64,000 nucleotides of DNA from Streptantibioticus rubrisoli (GTDB taxonomy: Bacteria; Actinomycetota; Actinomycetes; Streptomycetales; Streptomycetaceae), in NCBI RefSeq assembly GCF_024436055.1, contig NZ_JANFNH010000004.1, positions 248,001 to 312,000 on the forward strand, in the 5' to 3' direction. Below are positions 57,401 through 64,000 of the stretch, piece after piece (position 1 is the first letter of the stretch; the number at the start of each line of letters is the position of its first letter). The notes under the pieces are model-generated. The model worked only from the letters and a program-made list of their open reading frames with translations, made no database searches and was not told where the DNA came from. Made by a program: the position numbers and the translations under genes.

Positions 57401-59033
57401 CGAGGCCTACCGTGCCGCGTCCCAGGTGTACGAGAAGGTCGGCGTCGGCGCCGATCTGCGCGCGGAGCAGGCGCGTGCGGAGAGCGACGAGAGCGCCGCG
57501 CTCGCCGAGTTGGACCGGCTGACGAACAAGGTCCGCACCCGCGCCGCCCAGTTGCTGGAGGGCACCGACGGTGCCGACGGCCCCTCCCGGCAGGCCGCGG
57601 TGGCCCGCGCGGAGGCCCTGGTGCAGCGGATCGAGGCGCGGGCCGGTGCGGCGAGCGAGCAGTTGGGCCGGTTGCGCGGTGAGGCCGAGCGGCTCGCGCC
57701 GGGCGACGGGGAGGCGCACACCGAGCTGCCCGACGACCTGCTTCCGGACGGCGCCGAGCACGCCCAGGCCCTGCTGCGCACGGTGACCGGCGAACTCGCC
57801 GACCGCACCGAGGCGTTGACGGCGGCCAGGGAGCGGCACAGCGAACTGCAGCGAGCGCACCGCGCCGCCGAGGACGCGGCGGGCGGCTTCGACGAGTTCG
57901 CCGCGCTGCTGCGCGATCTGCTGCGGGACAACGCCGCGCACGACACCGGCAGCGAGGAGGAGCCCGAGCCGTACCCCGGCGGCCTGGAGCAGGCCCGGCA
58001 GGCGGCGGCCGAGGCACGGCGCGGGCTGCGCGGCTGCGCGGCCGACCTGTCGGCCGCCGAGGCCCAACTGCGCGAGGCCTGCGACCAGTTGGTACGGCAC
58101 GCCAACGCCACCCGCTACGAGCAGGTGCGCACCCCCGCCCGCCAGCAGATCCGTGAGCTGCCCGCCGCCGCGCTGCCCGAGCACGCCGCCGCCTGGGCCG
58201 CCGCGTTCGCGCCCCGGCTGCGGGTGCTCACCGACGAGCTGGAGCAGTTGGAGCGCAACCGGGGCAGCATCGTGGACCGGCTGCGCGGCCTGGTCGAGGC
58301 ATCGCTGGCCACCCTGCGGTCCGCGCAGCGGCTGTCCCGGCTGCCGGAGGGGCTGGGGGAGTGGTCGGGCCAGGAGTTCCTGCGGATCCGGTTCGACGAT
58401 CCCGACCAGGCCCAACTGGCCGAGCGGCTGGGCGAGGTGATCGACGAGGCCACCCGTGCGGCCGTGCGCAAGAACTCCGACCTGCGGCGGGACGGTATGA
58501 GCCTGCTGCTGCGCGGGGTGCAGGCGGCACTGGAGCCGCGCGGGGTGGCGGTGGAGATCCTCAAGCCGGACGCGGTGCTGCGCGCGGAGCGGGTTCCGGT
58601 CGGGCAGATGGGCGATGTCTTCTCCGGCGGGCAGTTGCTGACCGCGGCGATCGCGCTGTACTGCACGATGGCGGCGCTGCGCAGCAACGACAGCGGACGT
58701 GACCGGCAGCGGCACGCGGGAACGCTGTTCCTGGACAATCCGATCGGCCGGGCCAACGCCACCTACCTGCTGGAACTGCAGCGGGCGGTGGCGGACGCGC
58801 TCGGCGTCCAACTGATCTACACCACCGGCCTGTTCGACACCACCGCGCTCGCCGAGTTCCCGCTGGTGGTACGGCTGCGCAACGACGCGGACCTGCGGGC
58901 GGGCCTGAAGTACATCAGCGTGGAGGAGCATCTGCGGCCGGGCCTGCCCCAGCAGACCTCGGACACCGAGCCGATCCACGGGGAGATCACGGCCACCCGT
59001 ATGTTCCGCCGCCCAGCGGAGCAGCCCGCCTGA
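54423..59033 (+). CDS. SMC-like coiled-coil ATPase (MukB/MksB/JetC-like)
   Basis: 1536 aa. N-terminal ATPase half with LFLENGGGKSVLLKLIFSVM as Walker A (K69, S70; the first glycine of GxxxxGKS is replaced). Coiled coil about 290-630 and 800-1330 flank a globular hinge-like region (about 640-795; ILAALGDGGLLPP to FLVPPNPAMHDE). The C-terminal half has the signature DVFSGGQLLTAAIALYCTM and Walker B GTLFLDNPIGRANATYLL, then QLIYTTGLFDTTALAEFPLVVRLRN. The residue after the Walker B aspartate is asparagine, not the catalytic glutamate of SMC and Rad50 ATPases. Extreme Ala/Arg/Glu content is normal for actinobacterial coiled coils. It is the motor of the three-gene operon. No JetD-like nuclease follows. 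Confidence 0.85.
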   Translation: MYELSRVRLYSIGPAGARYADTVLDLRGVGDPVPQPAPAQGQFFEDEPAGPPRRPAPAGVLFLENGGGKSVLLKLIFSVMLPGHRNTLGGASSGVLRKFLLAEDCGHVALEWQHTITGELVVVGKVSEWRGRQVSSDPRKFAEAWYSFRPGPGLSLDSLPVAEAASVRPPAEGVSGARGRRRTMKGFRDALTEAGKAYPHLDVVWEEIHDRWNEHLGDLGLDPELFRYQREMNADEGEAAGLFAVKKDSDFTDLLLRAVTDTRDTDGLADLVHGFANKLGRRAELTAERDFTAGSLDHLERIVGATEQRDRARGVHAQSERRTRELARRLSARAHQERGRAAELDQQVGDAARAVTDADAARAHTALVSAELAYRHASLSLAAAEKDAAALRRELVDARTLHAAWQAAEVVLRHRAAADRAARVAAAIREAERDAAPALAARAKAATDLVRALRAAADRAERQADEEEERSVALQAESESAHRDATAAATAAQRARSEIGHLQQRLAEVEQETAEAVRAGWLDDTAPDADPARAALEASDAEKTAVAAWETARDAARAAAEQAREAAAEEARAELAAARGADALAAAESGHAAEQRTAAALAAQPRLAELLGLEVPPTSIPAPRTPQDSAQGALGVEELDRNAETLRELLAGSVASAERQLFELRTSAAEDSRILAALGDGGLLPPSPDVLATVEYLGEHGVPALPGWRYLAQAVDPGDHAAVLSARPELVDGVVVTDPDTYQRARDILAEAALLPRSTVAVGTAAALLAPTPAGHPADDVFLVPPNPAMHDEQAADGERRTLRERAAARDEEIRALAARLGHDRELAARLDSWRASCPPGRLAELSAAVETARAAADAAQQELTEARLRRAEADEAAAEASRLRDERQEAAQRARRRADALAGLAFRLRERAAWQRRTRELAEEAAESEERAESCLARARAADEDRRAAQRAADDARRTVRALRAERAEIAGVPDQESGEGEPPNASLPALREAYRAASQVYEKVGVGADLRAEQARAESDESAALAELDRLTNKVRTRAAQLLEGTDGADGPSRQAAVARAEALVQRIEARAGAASEQLGRLRGEAERLAPGDGEAHTELPDDLLPDGAEHAQALLRTVTGELADRTEALTAARERHSELQRAHRAAEDAAGGFDEFAALLRDLLRDNAAHDTGSEEEPEPYPGGLEQARQAAAEARRGLRGCAADLSAAEAQLREACDQLVRHANATRYEQVRTPARQQIRELPAAALPEHAAAWAAAFAPRLRVLTDELEQLERNRGSIVDRLRGLVEASLATLRSAQRLSRLPEGLGEWSGQEFLRIRFDDPDQAQLAERLGEVIDEATRAAVRKNSDLRRDGMSLLLRGVQAALEPRGVAVEILKPDAVLRAERVPVGQMGDVFSGGQLLTAAIALYCTMAALRSNDSGRDRQRHAGTLFLDNPIGRANATYLLELQRAVADALGVQLIYTTGLFDTTALAEFPLVVRLRNDADLRAGLKYISVEEHLRPGLPQQTSDTEPIHGEITATRMFRRPAEQPA

Positions 59034-59060
59034 CGGCACGGGTGTGCTGCGCGCCAGGAG

Positions 59061-59085
59061 TTCCCCCGCCGCGACGGCGGGGGAA
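59061..59085. terminator. Bidirectional terminator
   Basis: TTCCCCCGCCG-CGA-CGGCGGGGGAA, a perfect 11-bp stem, between the SMC gene and the convergent small membrane gene. Confidence 0.75.
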
Positions 59086-59160
59086 CCCCAGCCAAGGAGC
59101 CCGGCGGTCCCAACTCACCGCGACCCGGCAATGCTCCGCCGGACCTCAGCCGGGCAGGCA

Positions 59161-59571
59161 CTACCGCAGCCCGGCGACCCCCCGCCGGGCAGCCGCCCGC
59201 ACCTCGGCCGACCCGCGCCGGGCGGGCGAGCCGCGTCGAGGCCGACGAGGCCGGGCCGCGTCGCTGGGACTGGAGACGACGCCGTGCCGCTGGATCCAGA
59301 CCTGCCGGGTCACCCAGACATCCAGTACCGCCCAGGTGGCGACGACCGTGCTGACCACCGTGCACAGCAGGGCGGGCGCGGTGATCCAGGCGCCCGCCGC
59401 CGCGCCGAGCATGGCGACCATCGCCTCGATCAGCGTGACGGAGACGATCAGCACCGCTCGTACCGCGGACGCGCGCACCGGATCGGGCATCCGGCGCCTG
59501 CCGACGGGCTCCTCGGTCCACAGGGTGCCGCCTGGCAGTGGCGGCTCGTCGTAACCATGGTCGATGTCCAT
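59161..59571 (-). CDS. Small two-helix membrane protein
   Basis: 136 aa from ATG 59571 (after GAGGGGAG). An acidic N-terminus (DIDHGYDEPPLPGGTLWTEEPVG) is followed by two helices (SAVRAVLIVSVTLIEAMVAMLGAAAGAWI and APALLCTVVSTVVATWAVLDVWVTRQVW) and a very basic arginine-rich tail, which should be cytoplasmic. It is divergent from the conservon. Function unknown. Confidence 0.75.
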   Translation of the reverse strand: MDIDHGYDEPPLPGGTLWTEEPVGRRRMPDPVRASAVRAVLIVSVTLIEAMVAMLGAAAGAWITAPALLCTVVSTVVATWAVLDVWVTRQVWIQRHGVVSSPSDAARPRRPRRGSPARRGSAEVRAAARRGVAGLR

Positions 59572-59896
59572 GACGTTGTGCTCCCCTCGGGGACACACCC
59601 CCCGACCCTTTGTTAGCTGCCCGAATTGTCGCGGTGTATTCGGTTTTTTCGGGGGTTCGTCTCCCCGTACTGAGGCACGATCGACGAGCCCGTGTGGTTC
59701 CCGTCGTGCGCAAGGAACTTCACCCGCGAGAACTGGTCAGCGCAAACCGTCTGCTAACCAATCAAACCCGGACGTTGTCCTCCATCGGACCAACTCAAAT
59801 ATGCAGACGTGTTTTCGAGTTGGTCACCGCACAGTAGTAGGCTCGCGCCGTTTAACGGACTACCAACCCCTGCCCGGGGCCGACGTTGGGGAGGCC
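59572..59896. promoter_or_regulatory. Divergent promoter region of the conservon
   Basis: 325 bp, markedly AT-richer than the genes. It holds CCAACTC (59790-59796) and GAGTTGG (59817-59823), an exact 7-bp inverted repeat with a 20-nt spacer, 74 bp upstream of the cvnA start. This may be an operator or a long hairpin in the leader. Confidence 0.4.
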
Positions 59897-62485
59897 ATGC
59901 GCTTTCGCGGGAAAACGATCCGTCGGAAGATCGTGGCACTGCTCGTGGTGCCGCTGGTGTCCCTGATCGGCATCTGGGCGTTCGCGGCGTTGATCACCGG
60001 GCGCGGGGTGTTCGGCCTGCTGGACGTCAAGGACGTCACCAACAAGATCGGCTACCCGGTCGAGAACACCGTCGAGGCGCTGTCCGCCGAACGCCGGGCC
60101 GCCCTGGTCTACCTGGCCGACCCGCGCAACTCGCAGTCCGAGCAGAACCTGCGCACCGCCGAGTCCGACACCGACAAGTCGGTCTCCGAGATGCGGGCCA
60201 ACAGCGCTGACGCCTCGTTGCGCGGCAAGCTGGACTCCAGCTCGCGGCAGCGCCTCGACGACCTCGTCAAGCAGGCGGGCGAACTCGACGGCCTGCGCCG
60301 CCAGGTGTCCGACGGGCGGGTCAGTCGCGCCGACGCCTTCGCCGGGTACAACGACATCGTCGAGCCGTACTACGACTTCTTCCTCGGCCTCAACACGCTG
60401 CAGAACGTCCAACTCGACCGGCAGGCACGGGTGTTGACCGAGCTGTCCGAGGCGCGCGAGGCCATCTCCCGTGAGGACGCGCTGTACTCCGCCGCGCAGG
60501 TGGCCGGGCGGATGACCCGCGCCGAGCAGCGCGGCTTCGGCGACGCGGTCGCCGAACAGCGGGAGATCTACGACAAGTACCCCCAACTGCTGCCCGACGC
60601 GGACCGCGCGCTGTTCGACAACTACTGGCGCAGCAGCACCGGCACCGCCCTGCACAACGCCGAGGAGCGCATCCTCGACGCCGATCCCGCGGCGGCGACC
60701 GGCCAGGTCAGCCCGCAGACCTGGCAGTCCACCACCTCCTCGGTGCTCAGCGACCTGTCGGCGCTGGACCGCCAGGTCGCGGAGAACTACAAGCAGCGCG
60801 TCCGGCCCTACGCGATCAGCGTGCTGGTCCGGGCGGGCATCGCGGGCGGCTTCGGTCTGCTGGCCGTCCTGGTCTCGGTCGGCGTCTCCCTGCGCATCGG
60901 CCGCGGCCTGGCCCGCGACCTGTCCAAGCTGCGCAAGGAGGCGCAGGAGGCCTCCGGCACCCGGCTGCCGCGCGTGATGCGCCGACTCGCCGCCGGGGAG
61001 GAGGTCGACGTGGAGAGCGAGGTGCCCCGCCTCGACTACCCGGACGACGAGATGGGCCAGGTCGGCCGGGCGCTGAACACGCTGCAACGGGCCGCGGTCG
61101 AGGCCGCCGTACGGCAGGCCGACATGCGGCGCGGGGTGTCCGACGTGTTCGTCAACCTCGCCCGTCGCAACCAGGTGCTGCTGCACCGGCAGTTGGCCCT
61201 GCTGGACACCATGGAGCGGCGCACCGAGGACGCCCAGGAACTCGCCGATCTGTTCAGGCTGGACCACATGACCACGCGTATGCGCCGCCACGCCGAGGGC
61301 CTGGTGATCCTCTCCGGCTCCGCCCCGTCCCGGCAGTGGCGCAAGCCGGTGCGGCTGATGGACGTGGTGCGCGCGGCGGTCGCCGAGGTCGAGGACTACG
61401 AGCGGGTCGAGGTGCGCCGACTGCCCCGGATCGCGGTGGTCGGCGCGGCGGTCGCCGACCTCACCCACCTGCTCGCCGAACTGGTGGAGAACGCCACGGT
61501 GTTCTCGCCCCCGCACACCACCGTCCAGGTGCACGGCGAGCGGGTCGCCAACGGCTTCGTGCTGGAGATCGACGACCGCGGCCTGGGCATGACGGCGGAC
61601 GCGCTGCTCGACGCCAACCTGCGACTGGCCGAGACCCCCGAGTTCGAACTGTCCGACACCGACCGGCTCGGACTGTTCGTGGTCAGCCGCCTCGCCCAGC
61701 GCCAGGGCGTCCGGGTGTCCCTGCGGCAGTCCCCGTACGGCGGCACCACCGCCGTCGTGCTCGTCCCCACCGCGCTGCTCACCGAGGCCGAGGACGCGGC
61801 CAGCACCGGCGAGCAGCCCGTGCCCGGCGCCATCGCCCGGCTCGCCGCGCCGCCCGCGCATCCGCGGTTCGACGGCGAACTCCCCGACGAGATCGCGGTA
61901 CCCGTGCCCGGTGAACCCACCGAGCAGGCGTTCCGCGAATGGGGCATCCTCCCCGCCTCCACGGCCGACGGCGAGCCCGCGACGGCCGAGCCGGTCGCAC
62001 TCGCCGAGGTCACCGAGCAACACCAGCAGGCCGCCGACCCGGCCGACCACAAGCGCGACGACGCGGCCGACGGCAAGCCGACCCCGCTACCGCGCCGCCG
62101 CAGGTCCCCGGTGCTCGTCGCCGACCGCGGGCGCACCCTCGGCCCGACCCGGCCCCGCCTCGAACCGGCCGCGACCGACGAACCGGAACCGGCCGCCACC
62201 GACCGGCCCGCACCCACCGCGCTACCGCGCCGGGTGCGCCAGGCCAGTCTCGCGCCGCAACTGCGCGAGGACGACACCGCAGCGCGGCAGCGCCCTTCGG
62301 CGACCGATGCCACCGCGCGGGCGCCATACGATCGTGATGCCGACGAGGTGCGCTCCCGGATGGCCTCGCTACAGCGCGGCTGGCAGCGCGGCCGCGCGGA
62401 AGCCGACGACAGCAGCCTTCCGGACCACACCGACGGCCGGAGCGCGAACGAAGCAGGAACGACATCGGAGGGGGACGGTCGATGA
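59897..62485 (+). CDS. cvnA: Conservon sensor CvnA (NIT-domain histidine-kinase-like protein)
   Basis: 862 aa. Membrane helix 1 (KIVALLVVPLVSLIGIWAFAALI) and helix 2 (ISVLVRAGIAGGFGLLAVLVSVGVSL) enclose an extracellular nitrate/nitrite-sensing-type (NIT) domain (about 50-300). A HAMP-like linker (IGRGLARDLSKLRKEAQ) and a kinase-like core with RNQVLLHRQLALLDTMERR follow, then the ATP lid region LAELVENATVFSPP (N box) and IDDRGLGM (G1). The C-terminus (about 640-862) is a disordered Pro/Glu-rich tail. Conservon sensors signal to a GTPase system rather than a response regulator. ATG follows GGGGAGG. The stop overlaps cvnB by 4 bp. Confidence 0.93.
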   Translation: MRFRGKTIRRKIVALLVVPLVSLIGIWAFAALITGRGVFGLLDVKDVTNKIGYPVENTVEALSAERRAALVYLADPRNSQSEQNLRTAESDTDKSVSEMRANSADASLRGKLDSSSRQRLDDLVKQAGELDGLRRQVSDGRVSRADAFAGYNDIVEPYYDFFLGLNTLQNVQLDRQARVLTELSEAREAISREDALYSAAQVAGRMTRAEQRGFGDAVAEQREIYDKYPQLLPDADRALFDNYWRSSTGTALHNAEERILDADPAAATGQVSPQTWQSTTSSVLSDLSALDRQVAENYKQRVRPYAISVLVRAGIAGGFGLLAVLVSVGVSLRIGRGLARDLSKLRKEAQEASGTRLPRVMRRLAAGEEVDVESEVPRLDYPDDEMGQVGRALNTLQRAAVEAAVRQADMRRGVSDVFVNLARRNQVLLHRQLALLDTMERRTEDAQELADLFRLDHMTTRMRRHAEGLVILSGSAPSRQWRKPVRLMDVVRAAVAEVEDYERVEVRRLPRIAVVGAAVADLTHLLAELVENATVFSPPHTTVQVHGERVANGFVLEIDDRGLGMTADALLDANLRLAETPEFELSDTDRLGLFVVSRLAQRQGVRVSLRQSPYGGTTAVVLVPTALLTEAEDAASTGEQPVPGAIARLAAPPAHPRFDGELPDEIAVPVPGEPTEQAFREWGILPASTADGEPATAEPVALAEVTEQHQQAADPADHKRDDAADGKPTPLPRRRRSPVLVADRGRTLGPTRPRLEPAATDEPEPAATDRPAPTALPRRVRQASLAPQLREDDTAARQRPSATDATARAPYDRDADEVRSRMASLQRGWQRGRAEADDSSLPDHTDGRSANEAGTTSEGDGR

Positions 62486-62886
62486 CCGCACCAACAAGCC
62501 CAACGGGCGATCTCAACTGGCTCTTGGACGAACTGGTCGGACGTGTCTCCAGCATCCGCAAGGCACTGGTGCTCTCCGGGGACGGACTGGCCACCGGCGC
62601 CTCCAAGGACCTCTCCCGCGAGGACTCCGAGCACCTGGCCGCCGTCGCCTCCGGCTTCCACAGCCTTGCCAAGGGCGTCGGACGGCACTTCGACGCGGGC
62701 CAGGTGCGGCAGACCATGGTCGAGTTGGAGCAGGCCTTCCTCTTCGTCACCGCCGCCGGTGACGGCAGCTGCCTCGCCGTGCTCGCCGACGCCGACTCCG
62801 ACGTCGGCCTCGTCGCCTACGAGATGGCGCTGCTGGTCAAGCGCGTCGGCGCGCACCTGGGCACCGCGCCGCGCGTCACGGGTTGA
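62482..62886 (+). CDS. cvnB: Conservon roadblock/LC7 protein CvnB
   Basis: 134 aa. LNWLLDELVGRVSSIRKALVLSGDGLATGAS starts a roadblock/LC7 domain. FHSLAKGVGRHFDAGQVRQTMVELEQAFLFVTAAGDGSCLAVLADADSDVGLVAYEMALLVKRVG completes it. Roadblock proteins regulate small GTPases. It overlaps cvnA by 4 bp. Confidence 0.94.
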   Translation: MTAPTSPTGDLNWLLDELVGRVSSIRKALVLSGDGLATGASKDLSREDSEHLAAVASGFHSLAKGVGRHFDAGQVRQTMVELEQAFLFVTAAGDGSCLAVLADADSDVGLVAYEMALLVKRVGAHLGTAPRVTG

Positions 62887-62895
62887 TGGAGTGCC

Positions 62896-63294
62896 ATGAG
62901 TTCCGAAGCGGACCGGTGGTACGACGACGCGGCGGGGCCGGTGGTGCGGCCTTACGCCATGACGCGGGGCCGCACCAGCCATGCCGCCGAGGACCGGCTC
63001 GACCTGATCGCCCTGGTGTTCACCGACGAACACCCCGACGACGCCGACCAGGAGGGTGAGCTCGACCACACCCTGTCGCCCGAACACCTCGACATCCTCA
63101 CGATCTGCCGGACCGAGCCCACATCCGTCGCCGAACTGGCGTCGGAGCTGGACCTTCCGGTGGGCGTGGTGCGGGTGCTCATCGGCGATCTGCTCGACGC
63201 CGAACTGGTCCACGTCACCCGGCCGGTGCCCCCGGCGGAGCTGCCGGACGCGAGCCTGCTCCGCGAGGTGATCAACGGCCTACGGGCGCTGTGA
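62896..63294 (+). CDS. cvnC: Conservon DUF742 protein CvnC
   Basis: 132 aa. WYDDAAGPVVRPYAMTRGRT is the DUF742 start. LSPEHLDILTICRTEPTSVAELASELDLPVGVVRVLIGDLLDAELVHV is its winged-helix-like core. Nine bp after cvnB. In complete conservons the next gene is cvnD (a Ras-like GTPase). Here a palindromic terminator and an unrelated gene follow. Confidence 0.94.
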   Translation: MSSEADRWYDDAAGPVVRPYAMTRGRTSHAAEDRLDLIALVFTDEHPDDADQEGELDHTLSPEHLDILTICRTEPTSVAELASELDLPVGVVRVLIGDLLDAELVHVTRPVPPAELPDASLLREVINGLRAL

Positions 63295-63296
63295 GA

Positions 63297-63346
63297 GGGG
63301 GCTGTTCCGGTTCGGCACCGCGCGGTGCCGAACCGGAACAGCCCCC
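63297..63346 (+). terminator. 50-bp perfect palindrome terminating the conservon
   Basis: The arm GGGGGCTGTTCCGGTTCGGC (63297-63316), extended by ACCG, pairs without mismatch with 63323-63346, leaving only the central CG. It begins three bases after the cvnC stop. A 24-bp stem with no loop in the DNA is unusually long. Confidence 0.85.
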
Positions 63347-63556
63347 GCGCCGTCTGTGTGCCCAACTGGCCCTGCGATATGCGTGGTTCGCCGACCGTAC
63401 GGCCCGCCGCAGCCGCTGCCAGTCGGTGCTGACGGCGCTCACAGAATCGGCCGCCCGCGCAGGTGAGCGGAATCGGGACAGTGTTTGCAACCACGTGCAT
63501 AACGATCCAGGTCATGCCCTGTGCGGCGGTCCGGGTTCGCCCTATGCTCCGGAACC

Positions 63557-64000
63557 ATGCCGATATTTGGTTCTCGTCGTAGCGTGACCCCTCGTTTGGC
63601 GCCCGAGCTCGATGACTCAAAACTCGGCAAAGTGCGCAAACAGCTGGAATCACCGGCAATGCCCGGTATGACCGACATTCGGGTCGACCTCGTGGCGGAC
63701 CTGCTCCACGAGCCGGGCGACGACTGGGACCGACGTACGCACCGCATGATGGTGCTGGCCTCCGTGGCACACCCCAACCTCACCCGCAGCTGGGTACGGC
63801 GCCACCCCAACAGCGCGGACGCCTTGATGTTCCGGGCCTGGGCCGACCTCGTGCAGGGCCGCAGGGACGGCGGCCTGGCGGACCCGCAGGAGACCGTCGA
63901 CGCCTGCTACCGCGCCGCCGACCTCAGTCCGGAGGACCCGGGACCGTGGCTCGCCCTGCTGCGCGCGCTACGGCTGCTGGCCCGCCCCACCCAGGAGGTG
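63557..64000 (+). CDS. Hypothetical protein, partial
   Basis: Starts at ATG 63557 and continues beyond the window; 148 codons are visible. The sequence (VTPRLAPELDDSKLGKVRKQLES, MPGMTDIRVDLVADLLHEPGDDWDRRTHRMMVLASVAHPNL, ADALMFRAWADLVQGRRDGGLADPQETVDACYRAADLSPEDPGPWLALLRALRLLARP) is helical and TPR-like in its second half. I do not recognise a catalytic motif. Confidence 0.7.
   Translation, partial: MPIFGSRRSVTPRLAPELDDSKLGKVRKQLESPAMPGMTDIRVDLVADLLHEPGDDWDRRTHRMMVLASVAHPNLTRSWVRRHPNSADALMFRAWADLVQGRRDGGLADPQETVDACYRAADLSPEDPGPWLALLRALRLLARPTQEV

Noticed and set aside
51874-59033. Full Wadjet (JetABCD) defence system
   Set aside because: No JetD/TOPRIM nuclease follows and the first two subunits are not identifiable by motif, so only a JetABC/MksBEF-like call is made.
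53670-59039. 841- and 929-codon minus-strand frames opposite the SMC operon
   Set aside because: Low-complexity Gly/Val-rich products without motifs. The plus-strand genes have clear ATPase motifs and coupled starts.
59852-62050. 732-codon minus-strand frame opposite cvnA
   Set aside because: Shadow of a well-recognised conservon gene.

Overview
This is one end-to-end stretch of a very GC-rich actinobacterial chromosome, almost certainly a Streptomyces or a close relative in the Streptomycetaceae. The evidence is the codon usage, frequent GTG starts, tight ATGA/GTGA stop-start overlaps, and families typical of streptomycetes: a conservon (cvnABC), DUF397, a DUF6643-type protein, an NsdA-like TPR regulator, a PF04672 methyltransferase, an Rv1733c-like membrane protein and a Pr6Pr membrane protein. 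I see no rRNA, tRNA, CRISPR array, intact insertion sequence or prophage. Both ends cut through genes.

Layout. 1-12 kb: an SRPBCC fragment, a DeoR regulator, a beta-helix/AAA+ fusion, membrane and MOSC proteins, a double TerD protein, a histidine-rich secreted protein, an HpnB-type glycosyltransferase, a glutamate-racemase-like enzyme, a PH-like membrane protein and a Nudix hydrolase. 12.3-14.4 kb: a dhaK-dhaL-dhaM dihydroxyacetone kinase operon. 14.8-19.2 kb: small secreted and membrane proteins, a free-standing EF-Tu domain III-like protein, an ECF-like sigma factor with a repeat-protein partner, and a methyltransferase. 19.3-32.1 kb: acyl-CoA catabolism resembling the mycobacterial sterol side-chain locus. 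It holds a FadE26-like dehydrogenase, a flavin monooxygenase plus acyl-CoA ligase pair, a FadD19-like ligase divergent from echA19, a double DUF35 protein, and ltp4- and ltp3-like thiolase-fold proteins. A soluble Ser/Thr kinase with TPRs sits inside this stretch. Two near-identical palindromes that fit the published KstR operator lie upstream of the FadE and between fadD19 and echA19.

32-46 kb: a DUF397 protein, a decayed phospholipase C, a transglycosylase/amidase cell-wall hydrolase, an APH-type kinase, an NsdA-like regulator, a PAS-PP2C phosphatase, a HEAT-repeat protein, and an operon of two GT4 glycosyltransferases with an SGNH hydrolase. 46-52 kb: a 5-oxoproline module with pxpC-pxpB-pxpA-gntR divergent from DUF969-DUF979-pcp. 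Peptide-end removal (Pcp), ring opening (PxpABC), a probable two-part membrane carrier and a regulator stand together. 52-59 kb: a three-gene MukBEF/MksBEF/JetABC-like SMC operon without a visible JetD nuclease. 59-64 kb: a conservon with cvnA, cvnB and cvnC but no cvnD where it is expected, closed by a 50-bp perfect palindrome.

The strongest candidates for new biology are the putative KstR-controlled C-24 branched sterol side-chain set in a streptomycete-like genome, the JetD-less SMC operon with an altered Walker B motif, and the DUF969/DUF979 pair as a 5-oxoproline or pyroglutamyl-peptide transporter. All family assignments come from reading motifs and remembered family sequences. No database search was run.
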